Assembly (NCBI GenBank): GCA_002238865.1
Contig: MPNE01000001.1
Span: forward strand, 1-64,000
Reading direction: 5' to 3'
DNA from: Gemmatimonadetes bacterium bin94
GTDB taxonomy: Bacteria; Gemmatimonadota; Gemmatimonadetes; Longimicrobiales; Gaopeijiaceae
DNA length: 64,000 nucleotides
A program made the position numbers and the translations under genes. The notes beneath the pieces are model-generated. The model did not search any database and had not been told where the DNA came from. It saw only the letters and a program-made list of their open reading frames with translations. Shown piece after piece: positions 34,955-43,490 of the stretch. The stretch's first letter is position 1. Every line of letters begins with the position of its first letter.

Positions 34955-35867
34955 CCGCTGGGGCGTGGCGCGGTCGTCCTTCGACGTTTACCTGGAGACC
35001 GGGAGGGGACACATCGAGGCCGCCCTGCGCCGCTCGGTGACCGGGATGGGTGAAGTCATCCCGTCCGGGCTGCTGACCGCGGTGGAGGATGGGGTCATGG
35101 GTGCCGGAAAGCGGCTGCGGCCGCTCCTGCTGGTCACAGCTTGCGAGGAAACCGGTGGACGCACATCCGACGACCTCTACGACCTCGCGGTCTCGGTCGA
35201 GCTGATCCACGCCTACTCCCTGATTCACGACGACCTTCCCTGCATGGATGATGCCCCGCTCAGGAGGGGTCGTCCCACGGCGCACATCGTCCACGGAGTC
35301 CACACGGCCATGTACGCGGGAGCTGTCATCATCCCGTGGGCCGCGGCCTGGGCCTTCGACTCGGCCCGAAGGATGGGCCGCACCGGGGGTCAGGCCAGGG
35401 ACATCGTTGCGCACCTCCTGGAGGCGGCCGGCGCGGGCGGCATGATCGGCGGCCAGGCGCTGGACCTCCTCGGCGAAGGACGGTCGCTGGGCGAAGATGA
35501 ACTGGCGGAGCTGCACGGTCTCAAGACCGGCGCCCTCCTCGCGGCTTCGCTCGAGCTGGGGGCGATGGCTTCGGGGGCGGACAGTACCGTGCGGCACGCC
35601 ATCGGCAGCTTCGGCCGCGATCTGGGCCTGGCCTTCCAGGTCATGGACGACGTTCTGGACGCGACCGGCTCGGCCGATGTTCTCGGAAAGCGGCCCTCGG
35701 ATGCGGAGCAGGAAAAGTCGACCTACGTCGCGCTGCTGGGTGTGGAAGGGGCCCGGGCACATGGAAGGAGACTCGTTGACCGCGGCGCGGCCACACTGGA
35801 CGCCGTGGGGCTGGCCGCGCCCCGGCTGCGACAGCTCGCCCGACTCGTGATCCAGCGGCGGCGGTAG
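34935..35867 (+). CDS. ispA: Farnesyl diphosphate synthase-type polyprenyl synthase
   Basis: 310 residues. First Asp-rich motif in ELIHAYSLIHDDLPCMDDAP, almost as in E. coli IspA, and the second in AFQVMDDVLDATG. The Tyr five residues before the first motif is typical of C15-product enzymes. KRLRPLLL and GGQALDLLGE are also present. I chose ATG 34935 (MPEMTADRW), preceded by CAGGGAGA; ATG 34944 is nearly as good. Feeds undecaprenyl and quinone synthesis, and sits next to nadK. Confidence 0.93.
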   Translation: MPEMTADRWGVARSSFDVYLETGRGHIEAALRRSVTGMGEVIPSGLLTAVEDGVMGAGKRLRPLLLVTACEETGGRTSDDLYDLAVSVELIHAYSLIHDDLPCMDDAPLRRGRPTAHIVHGVHTAMYAGAVIIPWAAAWAFDSARRMGRTGGQARDIVAHLLEAAGAGGMIGGQALDLLGEGRSLGEDELAELHGLKTGALLAASLELGAMASGADSTVRHAIGSFGRDLGLAFQVMDDVLDATGSADVLGKRPSDAEQEKSTYVALLGVEGARAHGRRLVDRGAATLDAVGLAAPRLRQLARLVIQRRR

Positions 35868-35872
35868 CGCAG

Positions 35873-36781
35873 ATGAGATTTCGGCAAATCGCGGTTCTGG
35901 GCCGCACGGGTGGCGATGGCCAGATGGTGGCCGCCTTTCGCAAGGTCGCGGCGGTGGCCGAGGAATTCGGCGCCTCGGTAGCGTTCGAGCCGGGGATGGC
36001 CTCGGTCGTCGAGGGTTCGGGCAGGACAGCGGCGACCCTGTCGACGTCCGACGAACTGCCCGACACCGTCGACCTGGTGATCTCGCTGGGAGGGGACGGG
36101 ACGCTCCTGCGCGCGGCACGGTCGGTCTTCGGCCGCGGTGTCCCGGTGCTGGGCGTAAACCTGGGGAGCCTGGGGTTCCTCACGTCGGTGTCCGGGGCGC
36201 GTGTCGAAGACGGACTGCGCCGTATCCTGGGCGGCGAATACGCCATCGAGGAGCGGAGAACGCTCCACGCGGAGGTGCGTGCGCCGGGGGGCGCGGTGCA
36301 AAGGAGCTTCTCGGTCCTGAACGACGTCGTGGTTCACAAGGCCGGTGCCGCCCAGGTCATTCGTCTCGATCTCTGGGTCGGCCCCGAGGACGATCTGGAC
36401 GAGATCGGCAGCTTTTCCGGCGACGGCGTGATCCTCGCCACGCCGACGGGGTCCACCGCCTACTCGCTTTCGGCTGGAGGCCCCATCGTCGTGCCCAGGA
36501 TGAACTGCCTCCTCGTCACGCCGATCCTGCCCCACACCCTCGCGGTACGTCCCCTCGTCGTCCCCGGTGACGAAGAGATCACGGTCACGGCGCTCGACCG
36601 GGGCGAGCCCCTCTTTCTCACGGTGGACGGGCAGGAGGGCGGACCCGTCGGGCACAGCGACCGGGTGGTGGTGCGCATGGGCACGGAGGCGGTTCCCCTC
36701 GTCAGGCTCCCCGGCCATTCCTTCTTTGCCACGCTGCGGCACAAGCTGGGCTGGGCCGTCCGGCCGCTCGACGGAAGCTGA
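35873..36781 (+). CDS. nadK: NAD kinase
   Basis: 302 residues. Contains LVISLGGDGTLLRAARSVFG (catalytic GGDG), LNDVVVHK (NDVV), GDGVILATPTGSTAYSLSAGG and the C-terminal LTVDGQEGGPV. Makes NADP from NAD and ATP. Starts 5 bp after ispA. Confidence 0.96.
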   Translation: MRFRQIAVLGRTGGDGQMVAAFRKVAAVAEEFGASVAFEPGMASVVEGSGRTAATLSTSDELPDTVDLVISLGGDGTLLRAARSVFGRGVPVLGVNLGSLGFLTSVSGARVEDGLRRILGGEYAIEERRTLHAEVRAPGGAVQRSFSVLNDVVVHKAGAAQVIRLDLWVGPEDDLDEIGSFSGDGVILATPTGSTAYSLSAGGPIVVPRMNCLLVTPILPHTLAVRPLVVPGDEEITVTALDRGEPLFLTVDGQEGGPVGHSDRVVVRMGTEAVPLVRLPGHSFFATLRHKLGWAVRPLDGS

Positions 36782-36788
36782 GGCCCGT

Positions 36789-36873
36789 CCATGGCGGCGC
36801 CCCGGCATGGCGGCCAGGATTCTTCCGGATTCACCCGGCCGGTGATTGGGCCCGGCCAGCCATGGCGGCGCCC
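36789..36873. repeat. Direct repeat CCATGGCGGCGCCC between nadK and recN
   Basis: The 14-mer CCATGGCGGCGCCC occurs at 36789-36802 and again at 36860-36873, 71 bp apart, with a shorter related copy (GCATGGCGGCC) between. It fills the nadK-recN gap; no ORF or promoter was recognised in it. Origin unknown; it may be a small intergenic repeat element. Confidence 0.6.
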
Positions 36874-36899
36874 GTTCGCCGACCTCACATTCAAGATCC

Positions 36900-38573
36900 A
36901 TGTTCGTTGAGCTGAGAATCCGTAACTTTGCCGTCCTCAAGGACTTGTCCGTTTCACTTGAACCAGGACTGAATGTCCTTTCGGGGGAAACAGGGGCCGG
37001 AAAGTCCATCGTGGTGGATGCCTTGGAGACCCTGGTGGGCGGCCGGGCGTCTACGGGTGTCGTGCGCTCGGGGGAAGCGCGTGCGCTCGTGGAGGGTGTG
37101 GTCGACGTGGGTGGGCTGGACGAGGTCGCGGAGCAGCTGGCCGAACTGGGGCTGGAGGCCGATGACGACCACCTCGTGCTGCGCCGCGAGATCCGGGCCG
37201 AGGGCCGGAGCCGGGGGTGGGTCAACGGCTCGCCTGCGACCGCCGGAATACTGCGCCGGATCGGCTCGCTGCTGGTGGACATCCACGGCCAGCACGAGCA
37301 CCAGCGCCTCATGTCCGCTGACTTCCAGCAGGAGGTGCTGGACGCCTTCGGCGGGTGCCGGGATCTGGCCGGGGAGGTTGCGTCGGCCTTCCGGCGATCG
37401 ACGGGCCTGATGCGCAGACTGGCGGCACTGGAGGACCGGCGGGGCGAGCTGGAGAGCCGGGCCGACTTCATCCGCTTCCAGCTCGGCGAGATCCTGGGCG
37501 CGAAGATCCGTCCGGGTGAGGACGATGAGCTGCGCATGGAGGCGAACCGCCTCGCGAACGCGGACGTGCTGGCGCGGGAGTGCCACGCCCTCCACGAACT
37601 GCTCCACGGCGGGGAGGGAGCGGTCACGGATCGCCTCGCCAACGCGGTGGCGCGGATCCAACGCCTCGGCAGGATCGACCCTTCGCTCGCCCCGCACCAG
37701 CCTATCCTGGAGGACGCCTACCATCAGCTGTCGGACGCGGCCGGGGCCCTGGGGGACTACGGCGCCGGCATCGACCACGACCCCGCGCGGCTGGAGGATA
37801 TTCGGGAGCGGCAGGTTCTCCTCCAGCGGCTTCAGCGGAAGTACGGCGCCACCCTCGCCGACGTGATCGAAACCGGGGAGACCCTGCGTCGGGAGTTGGA
37901 CGAGCTCGAAACCGCCGACCTGGACGCTACCGCCCTGCGAGCGGAGCTGGCGCGGGAGCGGGAGAATTGGACATCGGCAGCGGAAGAGCTGTCACGGCAG
38001 CGGAGGGAGGCGGCCGACCGGCTTGCGGGCGAAGCGGAGGCTGCATTCCCGGGCCTGGGCCTGGAAGGCGGCCGCTTCCGGGTGCACTTCGAGGAGCTGT
38101 CCGCGCCTGCGGCGCGAGGTCTGGAGCGGATCCGGTTCACGGCCACCATGAACCCGGGCTTCCCGCCCGCCCCGCTCGCGCAGATCGCGTCCGGGGGGGA
38201 ACTCTCCCGCGTGATGCTCGTGCTGAAGTCGGTGCTCGCCGGGATCGACGACCTTCCCACCCTGGTGTTCGACGAGGTCGACGCCGGGATCGGAGGGGTC
38301 GTGGCGGGGAGGGTGGGGGAGCGGCTGGAAGAGGTCGCACGCGGCCGGCAGGTGCTCGTGGTAACGCACCTGGCGCGCATCGCCGCCCGGGCGGCCAACC
38401 ACCTCGTGGTGGAGAAGGGCGCCGCGGACGGCACGGCGGTCAGCGGTGTGCGCCGCCTGGAGGCGGATGAGCGGGTGCGGGAGATTGCCCGCATGCTCGG
38501 GGGCGATCCGGAGTCGGCGCCGTCGCTGGATCATGCGCGAGAGCTGTTGGGGGTGGAGGGCACAGGTGAGTAG
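36900..38573 (+). CDS. recN: DNA repair protein RecN
   Basis: 557 residues, SMC-like. Walker A LSGETGAGKSIVVDAL at ~28-43, a long coiled coil (~150-370), the ABC signature QIASGGELSRVMLVLKS and Walker B TLVFDEVDAGIGG. Acts early in double-strand-break repair. The ATG opens the conserved MFVELRIRNFAVLKDL. Confidence 0.97.
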   Translation: MFVELRIRNFAVLKDLSVSLEPGLNVLSGETGAGKSIVVDALETLVGGRASTGVVRSGEARALVEGVVDVGGLDEVAEQLAELGLEADDDHLVLRREIRAEGRSRGWVNGSPATAGILRRIGSLLVDIHGQHEHQRLMSADFQQEVLDAFGGCRDLAGEVASAFRRSTGLMRRLAALEDRRGELESRADFIRFQLGEILGAKIRPGEDDELRMEANRLANADVLARECHALHELLHGGEGAVTDRLANAVARIQRLGRIDPSLAPHQPILEDAYHQLSDAAGALGDYGAGIDHDPARLEDIRERQVLLQRLQRKYGATLADVIETGETLRRELDELETADLDATALRAELARERENWTSAAEELSRQRREAADRLAGEAEAAFPGLGLEGGRFRVHFEELSAPAARGLERIRFTATMNPGFPPAPLAQIASGGELSRVMLVLKSVLAGIDDLPTLVFDEVDAGIGGVVAGRVGERLEEVARGRQVLVVTHLARIAARAANHLVVEKGAADGTAVSGVRRLEADERVREIARMLGGDPESAPSLDHARELLGVEGTGE

Positions 38574-38640
38574 CCCCAGGACGCGCATTATGGTGACCCC
38601 GGACGTGATGATCGGTGGCAAGCGCACGACGGTTAGCTAC

Positions 38641-38674
38641 GCGGGCGAAGCGTTCATGATCGCGCTTCGCCCGC
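38641..38674. terminator. Bidirectional hairpin terminator between recN and a convergent gene
   Basis: A perfect 12-bp inverted repeat, GCGGGCGAAGCG (38641-38652) and CGCTTCGCCCGC (38663-38674), 10-base loop. It sits between convergent stop codons at 38573 and 38707. No long T tract, but stem strength and position support termination of both genes. Confidence 0.7.
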
Positions 38675-38706
38675 TACGGCCATCGGGCGGGGAGCCATGC
38701 CCGGCG

Positions 38707-40377
38707 TCATCCCCCCCACACCCCCACGAAGAACCGGAATCCGGCTTCCAGCGACCGGGTGTTCGGCACGTTCCCGCCACTTCCCCCGACCACCTCCCGG
38801 AACATGATCCGGATCTCCAACGGGCTCCCCCGGATCCCGTCGCGGACGGACGCCGCGCGGTTGTAGACCACCCCGAGCACTACGCGGCTGGACGACGCCG
38901 AGCTCTCGGGGACCAGAATCTCCGGGTCGGGCATCGCGCGGGATCCGGCCATGTCCGTCTTCCTGCCCACGGCCTCGCTGCCGCCCGGTTCCGCCCCGCC
39001 CCCCGTATCCGCCCCCTCGGCGACCATTTCCGTCACCTCGGGCGCCGCCACCGCGAAGGTGTCGTGTCCCTTGCGGACGTAGCGGTACCCGGCCAGCAGG
39101 CGCATCGTCGCCGCGATCTGGAACCACGGTGACAGCTCGAGGAGCTGATAGTCGCCCGGATCCCAGTCCAGCCGGATCTGGGACGCGAGAGGGGCGAATG
39201 TGACATTGGGGTCGAAGGCGCGCCGCTCGGTGGTACCCTTCATCTGGACGCCGTAGCGGACATCGGCCCACAGGCCCAGGCGGCCCCCCCACCGCCCGTT
39301 CATCCACCCGCGCACCTCCACGTCCGGCTGGGCGTCGCCCGTTCCCATGTCGAGGAAGTTCGCGGGATCGTCCTGCACTCCGGTGGGGAGCCGCACGGCC
39401 GCGCCGGCGCCGGCGACGACGTGATGCGCGCCATCCGGTTCCCCGGACTCCAGCAATCGTCCGTCGATCCGCACCTCGATGTCGCCCAGTGCCCAGGGGT
39501 GTTTCCACGTGTCCAGAGGATGGGTTGCCGCAATGCCGAAGACCGGGTCGGTGACCAGGCCGTGGAACTCTTCGGCGGTCAGGGGAACGTCGGACAGAGG
39601 CACGGCGGCCGGCATTCCCGTCACCCCGGCGGCCTGAAAGGCCTCGGCCAGCATGACAAGGCGCGCCTGCAGGGCCATCCCCGCGGAGGACGACCCGATG
39701 GGCGCGAACATGCTTCCGTACATCGCCGACAGAGCGTTCTGAAAGGTCCGCGCGTCCGCGAGCAGCGCCGTGGCATCCCGGCACCCGGGCGAAGACGGTT
39801 CGGACAGGCAGGTCCTCGCCCGAAAGGCGTCGAACGCGTTGACGGAACCCTGCAGACCGGACAGGAACCCCGACACCAGGGCGGCGTCGGCCAGTCCGGG
39901 GCTGAAGCCGGCGTTGGCGCTCGCGGAGTCCGCGACAAAGGTGAACGAGAACTCGGTCTCGCGTTGCACGAAGGGGACCACGGCGCCCACGGTCAGCCAG
40001 TCGAATACACCGGCGTCGAGCGAGAGAGGCACGCGGGCCGAACTCTTCTCCATGACGGAGGCCATGGACCCGAGGCTCATCGTGAACGCTTCGCCCGCCG
40101 CGCCTTGAACCGCGTCCTCAAGGTCTCGCATCATCGGGAACATGCCGCTGCCGGCGGGACCGCTGAAGTCGGCGTTCAGCTGCTCCAGTCCTCCCGTCGA
40201 CGAGGCCCCCTCTGCCCACATCCCGTAGCGCGACGCAAAGGAGGAGTACTCTCCGCGGATGCCAAGACGGACACTCCCCCGGGGGACGAGGGGTGAAAAA
40301 GGCTCCTGGGCGCTCGCGAGGGCGGGCGCGAAAAGAACGCAGAGGAGGGTGGCGAGCAGGGAAGAGGTACGGTACAC
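38707..40377 (-). CDS. Putative outer-membrane beta-barrel protein
   Basis: 556 residues with a signal peptide (MYRTSSLLATLLCVLFAPALASAQ). The mature part has alternating aromatic/glycine strands (GSVRLGIRGEYSSFASRYGM, ADVRYGVQMKG, LSPWFQIAATMRLLAGYRYV) and ends RSLEAGFRFFVGVWGG, consistent with a porin-like barrel of the kind seen in uncharacterised secreted proteins. Long loops contain one Cys pair (CLSEPSSPGC). No family name recognised. Single gene, facing away from the tRNAs. Confidence 0.7.
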   Translation of the reverse strand: MYRTSSLLATLLCVLFAPALASAQEPFSPLVPRGSVRLGIRGEYSSFASRYGMWAEGASSTGGLEQLNADFSGPAGSGMFPMMRDLEDAVQGAAGEAFTMSLGSMASVMEKSSARVPLSLDAGVFDWLTVGAVVPFVQRETEFSFTFVADSASANAGFSPGLADAALVSGFLSGLQGSVNAFDAFRARTCLSEPSSPGCRDATALLADARTFQNALSAMYGSMFAPIGSSSAGMALQARLVMLAEAFQAAGVTGMPAAVPLSDVPLTAEEFHGLVTDPVFGIAATHPLDTWKHPWALGDIEVRIDGRLLESGEPDGAHHVVAGAGAAVRLPTGVQDDPANFLDMGTGDAQPDVEVRGWMNGRWGGRLGLWADVRYGVQMKGTTERRAFDPNVTFAPLASQIRLDWDPGDYQLLELSPWFQIAATMRLLAGYRYVRKGHDTFAVAAPEVTEMVAEGADTGGGAEPGGSEAVGRKTDMAGSRAMPDPEILVPESSASSSRVVLGVVYNRAASVRDGIRGSPLEIRIMFREVVGGSGGNVPNTRSLEAGFRFFVGVWGG

Positions 40378-40497
40378 GGACTATCCGGGAAGGTGTTGGC
40401 CCGGCGAAACCGGGCTGCGACTCCGCGAACGGTCGTCGCGAAGACAAGATAATGCCGACGGCCCGCCGGGCGAACGGAAGGGGGCGGGTGGCCACGC

Positions 40498-40526
40498 TTG
40501 ACACCGCACGAAGCCGCGTCTAGCGT
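40498..40526 (+). promoter_or_regulatory. Promoter of tRNA-Gly/tRNA-Cys
   Basis: Perfect TTGACA (40498-40503), exactly 17 bases, TAGCGT (40521-40526). It is 80 bases before tRNA-Gly and directed toward it. The -10 keeps T1, A2 and T6. Confidence 0.65.
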
Positions 40527-40605
40527 TGTATTCCCGTTCGACGGAACCGGGCTCCGGGAAGTGCTCCACCGAAGGTCGTTTTGCCGCCGAACAGGTGATT
40601 GACAT

Positions 40606-40678
<73 letters not shown>

Positions 40679-40689
40679 CTGATGCTCGA

Positions 40690-40718
40690 GGGGGCGACGG
40701 CGGTTGCCGGACGCCCCC
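40690..40718 (+). other. Stable hairpin between the two tRNAs
   Basis: GGGGGCG (40690-40696) pairs with CGCCCCC (40712-40718); inside, CGGC-GGTT-GCCG extends the stem. It may help processing of a joint tRNA transcript or terminate part of it (two T bases follow). Confidence 0.5.
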
Positions 40719-40726
40719 TTCGTGTC

Positions 40727-40798
<72 letters not shown>

Positions 40799-40814
40799 CT
40801 CGTCTGTACCGGCG

Positions 40815-40870
40815 GGGCACGCCCGTCCCGGGAGCGGACGAACCCCGGACGGCATGCCCGGCGTATTTTT
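40815..40870 (+). terminator. Terminator after the tRNA pair
   Basis: Long imperfect hairpin: GGGCACGCC-CGTCC region at 40815-40829 pairs with the GGACGGCATGCCC region ending at 40859, followed by TATTTTT (to 40870). It also separates the tRNAs from the convergent gene ending at 40882. Confidence 0.7.
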
Positions 40871-40881
40871 CGCACGGGCTC

Positions 40882-43425
40882 CTATGGAATCAGCCGCCGC
40901 GGCCGGGGCCTCAGCAGGAAGACCCCCTCGTACATGCTCGTGACGACGACCGTACCGCTCTCGAAGAACGGGTAGGCGGTCCACGCACCGACGAAGCCGG
41001 GCGGGTCCCCCTCGTACGGCGTGGTGTCGAACCAGGCGATCTCGCGCGGCGCCTCCGGGTCGCTGATGTCGAAGAGGCGGAAGCCGGCCTGATAGTTGGC
41101 CTGGTACATCCGGTCGCCCTTGACGTACAGGTTGTGGTCGGTGGCGCCGGAGGTCCCGTCCACGCTCCCCACCAGGATGGGGTCGTCCAGCTCCGCCACG
41201 TCGAAGATGAAGGTCCGCGTGGTCGGCGCCGTGCCGACCAGCTCGTCGAGTTCGTCGTCGAGGTAGTAGTACCGCTGGTCGTCGGTGAGCCATCCCTGGT
41301 GGACGTACGCCAGGCCGGGGTAGGTCGCGGTGCCGACGGGGGCCGGCGCCGACTTGTCGGTGACGTCGATGATCCTGAGCGCGGTCTCGTTGGATGCGAA
41401 GCAGAGCTGCCGCCCCTGGAAACGGTCGTCGGGGCCCCGGTACACGACGCACTGGGCGTCGTGGGTGCGCCCCGGGTAGATCAGCCCCTCGGTGTCGGTG
41501 AAGCAGCCCGCGAAGACGGGTGACTTCGGGTCGCGCACGTCCACCATGTGGAGACCGCCGCCGCACGTCTCGCCGCCCCCGCTCGCACCCACCGGGAATG
41601 CGAAGCCGCTCTCCGGGTCCAGCACCAGGTTGTGAGCGCTCGCGATTCCATCGTAGACGGCGTCCGGCTGGAACTCGGCCGGGTCGGGGCCCGCCCCCCG
41701 CACGCGGGTGAGGTCGAAGACGACGAGGCCGTGGTCGCCGGCCCCGTCACCCGTGAAGAAGAGGTGGTCGGCGTAGACCTTCAGGTCGCGTGCGCCGCTG
41801 GGGTTGGCCTGGACCGCTCCGATGTAGCGGGGGGCAGCCGCGTCGGTGACGTCGATGATCGCCGCGCCGCCGGTCCGGCCGACCAGCGCGTACTCGCGCC
41901 CCGTCTCGGGGTCGGTCCATCCCCAGACGTCGCTCACGCGCTCCCCGGGCGCGCCTCCGAGGGCGGAGGCCGGCAGGAATGCGAGGAGATCGACGCCGTC
42001 GCACGAGAATCCCGCCGCGTCGCCGCCGTCGCAGCGCACTTCGCCACTGGTGACGGCCTCGGGACCACCGCCGGGACGCAGCGGCTCGCTTGCCGGCGAC
42101 CAGGATCCGTCCGGCCCCCGGGTGAAGACCATCGCGGCGCCCGCGCCTCCGTCGGCTCCAGGCGCGCCCACGGCGGCGACGGCCGGGCCGAGTGCGATGG
42201 CCGTACCGAAGCCCCCGCCCGCGCCGAACGCCTGCACGCCGTCGTGTACGGTGAGCGCAACCCAGCTCCCGTCCCGGTAGCCGAACAGCGCGACCCGTCC
42301 GGTACCGGGGGCCCCCACCCACATCTCGTCTCCGAGCACCGCGACGGCGCCCCCGAAGCCCTGACGCTCCGGATCGCTCGGAGGCCCCAGCACCTCTGAC
42401 GGCTCCCAGACGCCGTCATCGCCTTGAACGTACGGGAACACAAGACCCGATCCGAGGCGCGCTCCGGGGGCTCCGACAACCAGTCTACCGTCCGCGATGG
42501 CCATGGAGGAGCCGAAGCGGGCGCCCAGCTCGGTCGAGTCAGGCCGGAGCGTAACCGATAGCGACCACGATCCGTTCGTTTCCGTGAAGGCATGCACGGC
42601 ACCGGTGCGGTCCAGGGCGGGGGACGCGACAAACAGGCCGCTCTCGTGGAGGATCAGGGCGCTGCCGAATCCCTCGTCGGTATCTTCGGACGGGCGTGGA
42701 ACCGTGGCGGCCACCGCCCACGCCCCGTCCCGGCCCTGCTCGAAGATGTGCACGGCGGGGGGAGACATCCCGTTGCGGGCGACCGACACGGCCACCCTGT
42801 TGCCGCTGACAGCCGCGACCCGGAGAGGGGGCTGAAGGATCCGCATGATACCCGCGAAGTCCACCGCCGCGCCCCCGGGGCCCGTCCCGGGCCCGGCTTC
42901 CGCCCGCTCCTCTCCCGGTGCGCCGGCCAGCGCGAGGCCTGCCTCATGGACCCAGCCGCCGTTGCCCGTGTCGCGAAACAGGTGCGCCCCGGTCTCCACC
43001 TCCGCGTCACCCGACCCCACCACCAGCCGCCCGTTCCGCCATTCCATCGACGGCGACAACCTGGATCCGCTGGCAGCCGTGCCCGGCGGGGACAGCGTCC
43101 CGGCGAGCACCCACGCACCGGTCCCGGACCTCTCGAAGCGGTAGAGCGCGGCGGGCCCCCGCGCCGCCCCCGGCTTGCCGACGATCACGGTCTCGCCCGC
43201 CACCGCGACCATGCTGCCGAAGTCGTCCTGGACCGCCGCGAAGGCAGGGGTCACGCTCACCACGCCGGTGGCCGCGGCAACCGCGATGCACAGGACTCCG
43301 GCGCCCCTTGCAGCGCGGTGTCCCCTCCGCTCCGGGTTCCGCGCGGAGAGTTCACCACGGGTTGCGAAATCGACCTGGCAGCGGACGCCGGCGCGTCCCG
43401 GCCGGCAACTGGTCACCTTGAACAT
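40882..43425 (-). CDS. Exported choice-of-anchor B family protein with FG-GAP-like propeller
   Basis: 847 residues. Hydrophobic signal-like stretch at ~40-62 (GVLCIAVAAATGVVSVTPAFA) after a long N-terminus. Residues ~65-440 carry FG-GAP/integrin-alpha-like repeats (DDFGSMVAVAGETVIVGKPG, FGSSMAIADGRLVVGAPG, GFGGAVAVLGDEMWVGAPG). Residues ~480-840 are LVIVD-type propeller repeats (GGAAIIDVTDAAAPRYIGAV, ALRIIDVTDKSAPAPVGTAT, GFRLFDISDPEAPREIAWFD) with TADH/HNL motifs typical of the 'choice-of-anchor B' family. Surface or periplasmic; ligand unknown. The start may be internal, nearer the signal segment. Divergent from the AhpD-family gene, 65 bp away. Confidence 0.8.
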   Translation of the reverse strand: MFKVTSCRPGRAGVRCQVDFATRGELSARNPERRGHRAARGAGVLCIAVAAATGVVSVTPAFAAVQDDFGSMVAVAGETVIVGKPGAARGPAALYRFERSGTGAWVLAGTLSPPGTAASGSRLSPSMEWRNGRLVVGSGDAEVETGAHLFRDTGNGGWVHEAGLALAGAPGEERAEAGPGTGPGGAAVDFAGIMRILQPPLRVAAVSGNRVAVSVARNGMSPPAVHIFEQGRDGAWAVAATVPRPSEDTDEGFGSALILHESGLFVASPALDRTGAVHAFTETNGSWSLSVTLRPDSTELGARFGSSMAIADGRLVVGAPGARLGSGLVFPYVQGDDGVWEPSEVLGPPSDPERQGFGGAVAVLGDEMWVGAPGTGRVALFGYRDGSWVALTVHDGVQAFGAGGGFGTAIALGPAVAAVGAPGADGGAGAAMVFTRGPDGSWSPASEPLRPGGGPEAVTSGEVRCDGGDAAGFSCDGVDLLAFLPASALGGAPGERVSDVWGWTDPETGREYALVGRTGGAAIIDVTDAAAPRYIGAVQANPSGARDLKVYADHLFFTGDGAGDHGLVVFDLTRVRGAGPDPAEFQPDAVYDGIASAHNLVLDPESGFAFPVGASGGGETCGGGLHMVDVRDPKSPVFAGCFTDTEGLIYPGRTHDAQCVVYRGPDDRFQGRQLCFASNETALRIIDVTDKSAPAPVGTATYPGLAYVHQGWLTDDQRYYYLDDELDELVGTAPTTRTFIFDVAELDDPILVGSVDGTSGATDHNLYVKGDRMYQANYQAGFRLFDISDPEAPREIAWFDTTPYEGDPPGFVGAWTAYPFFESGTVVVTSMYEGVFLLRPRPRRLIP

Positions 43426-43490
43426 GCGTATCTCCCGGTCTTAGGCTGAAGTCGCAAACTGAAGCCACCCTCGACCTCCGGCAATGCAGA

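Noticed and set aside
34302-37642. Two long - strand frames opposite xseA, ispA, nadK and recN
   Set aside because: Arg/Pro-rich shadow translations of conserved genes on the + strand.
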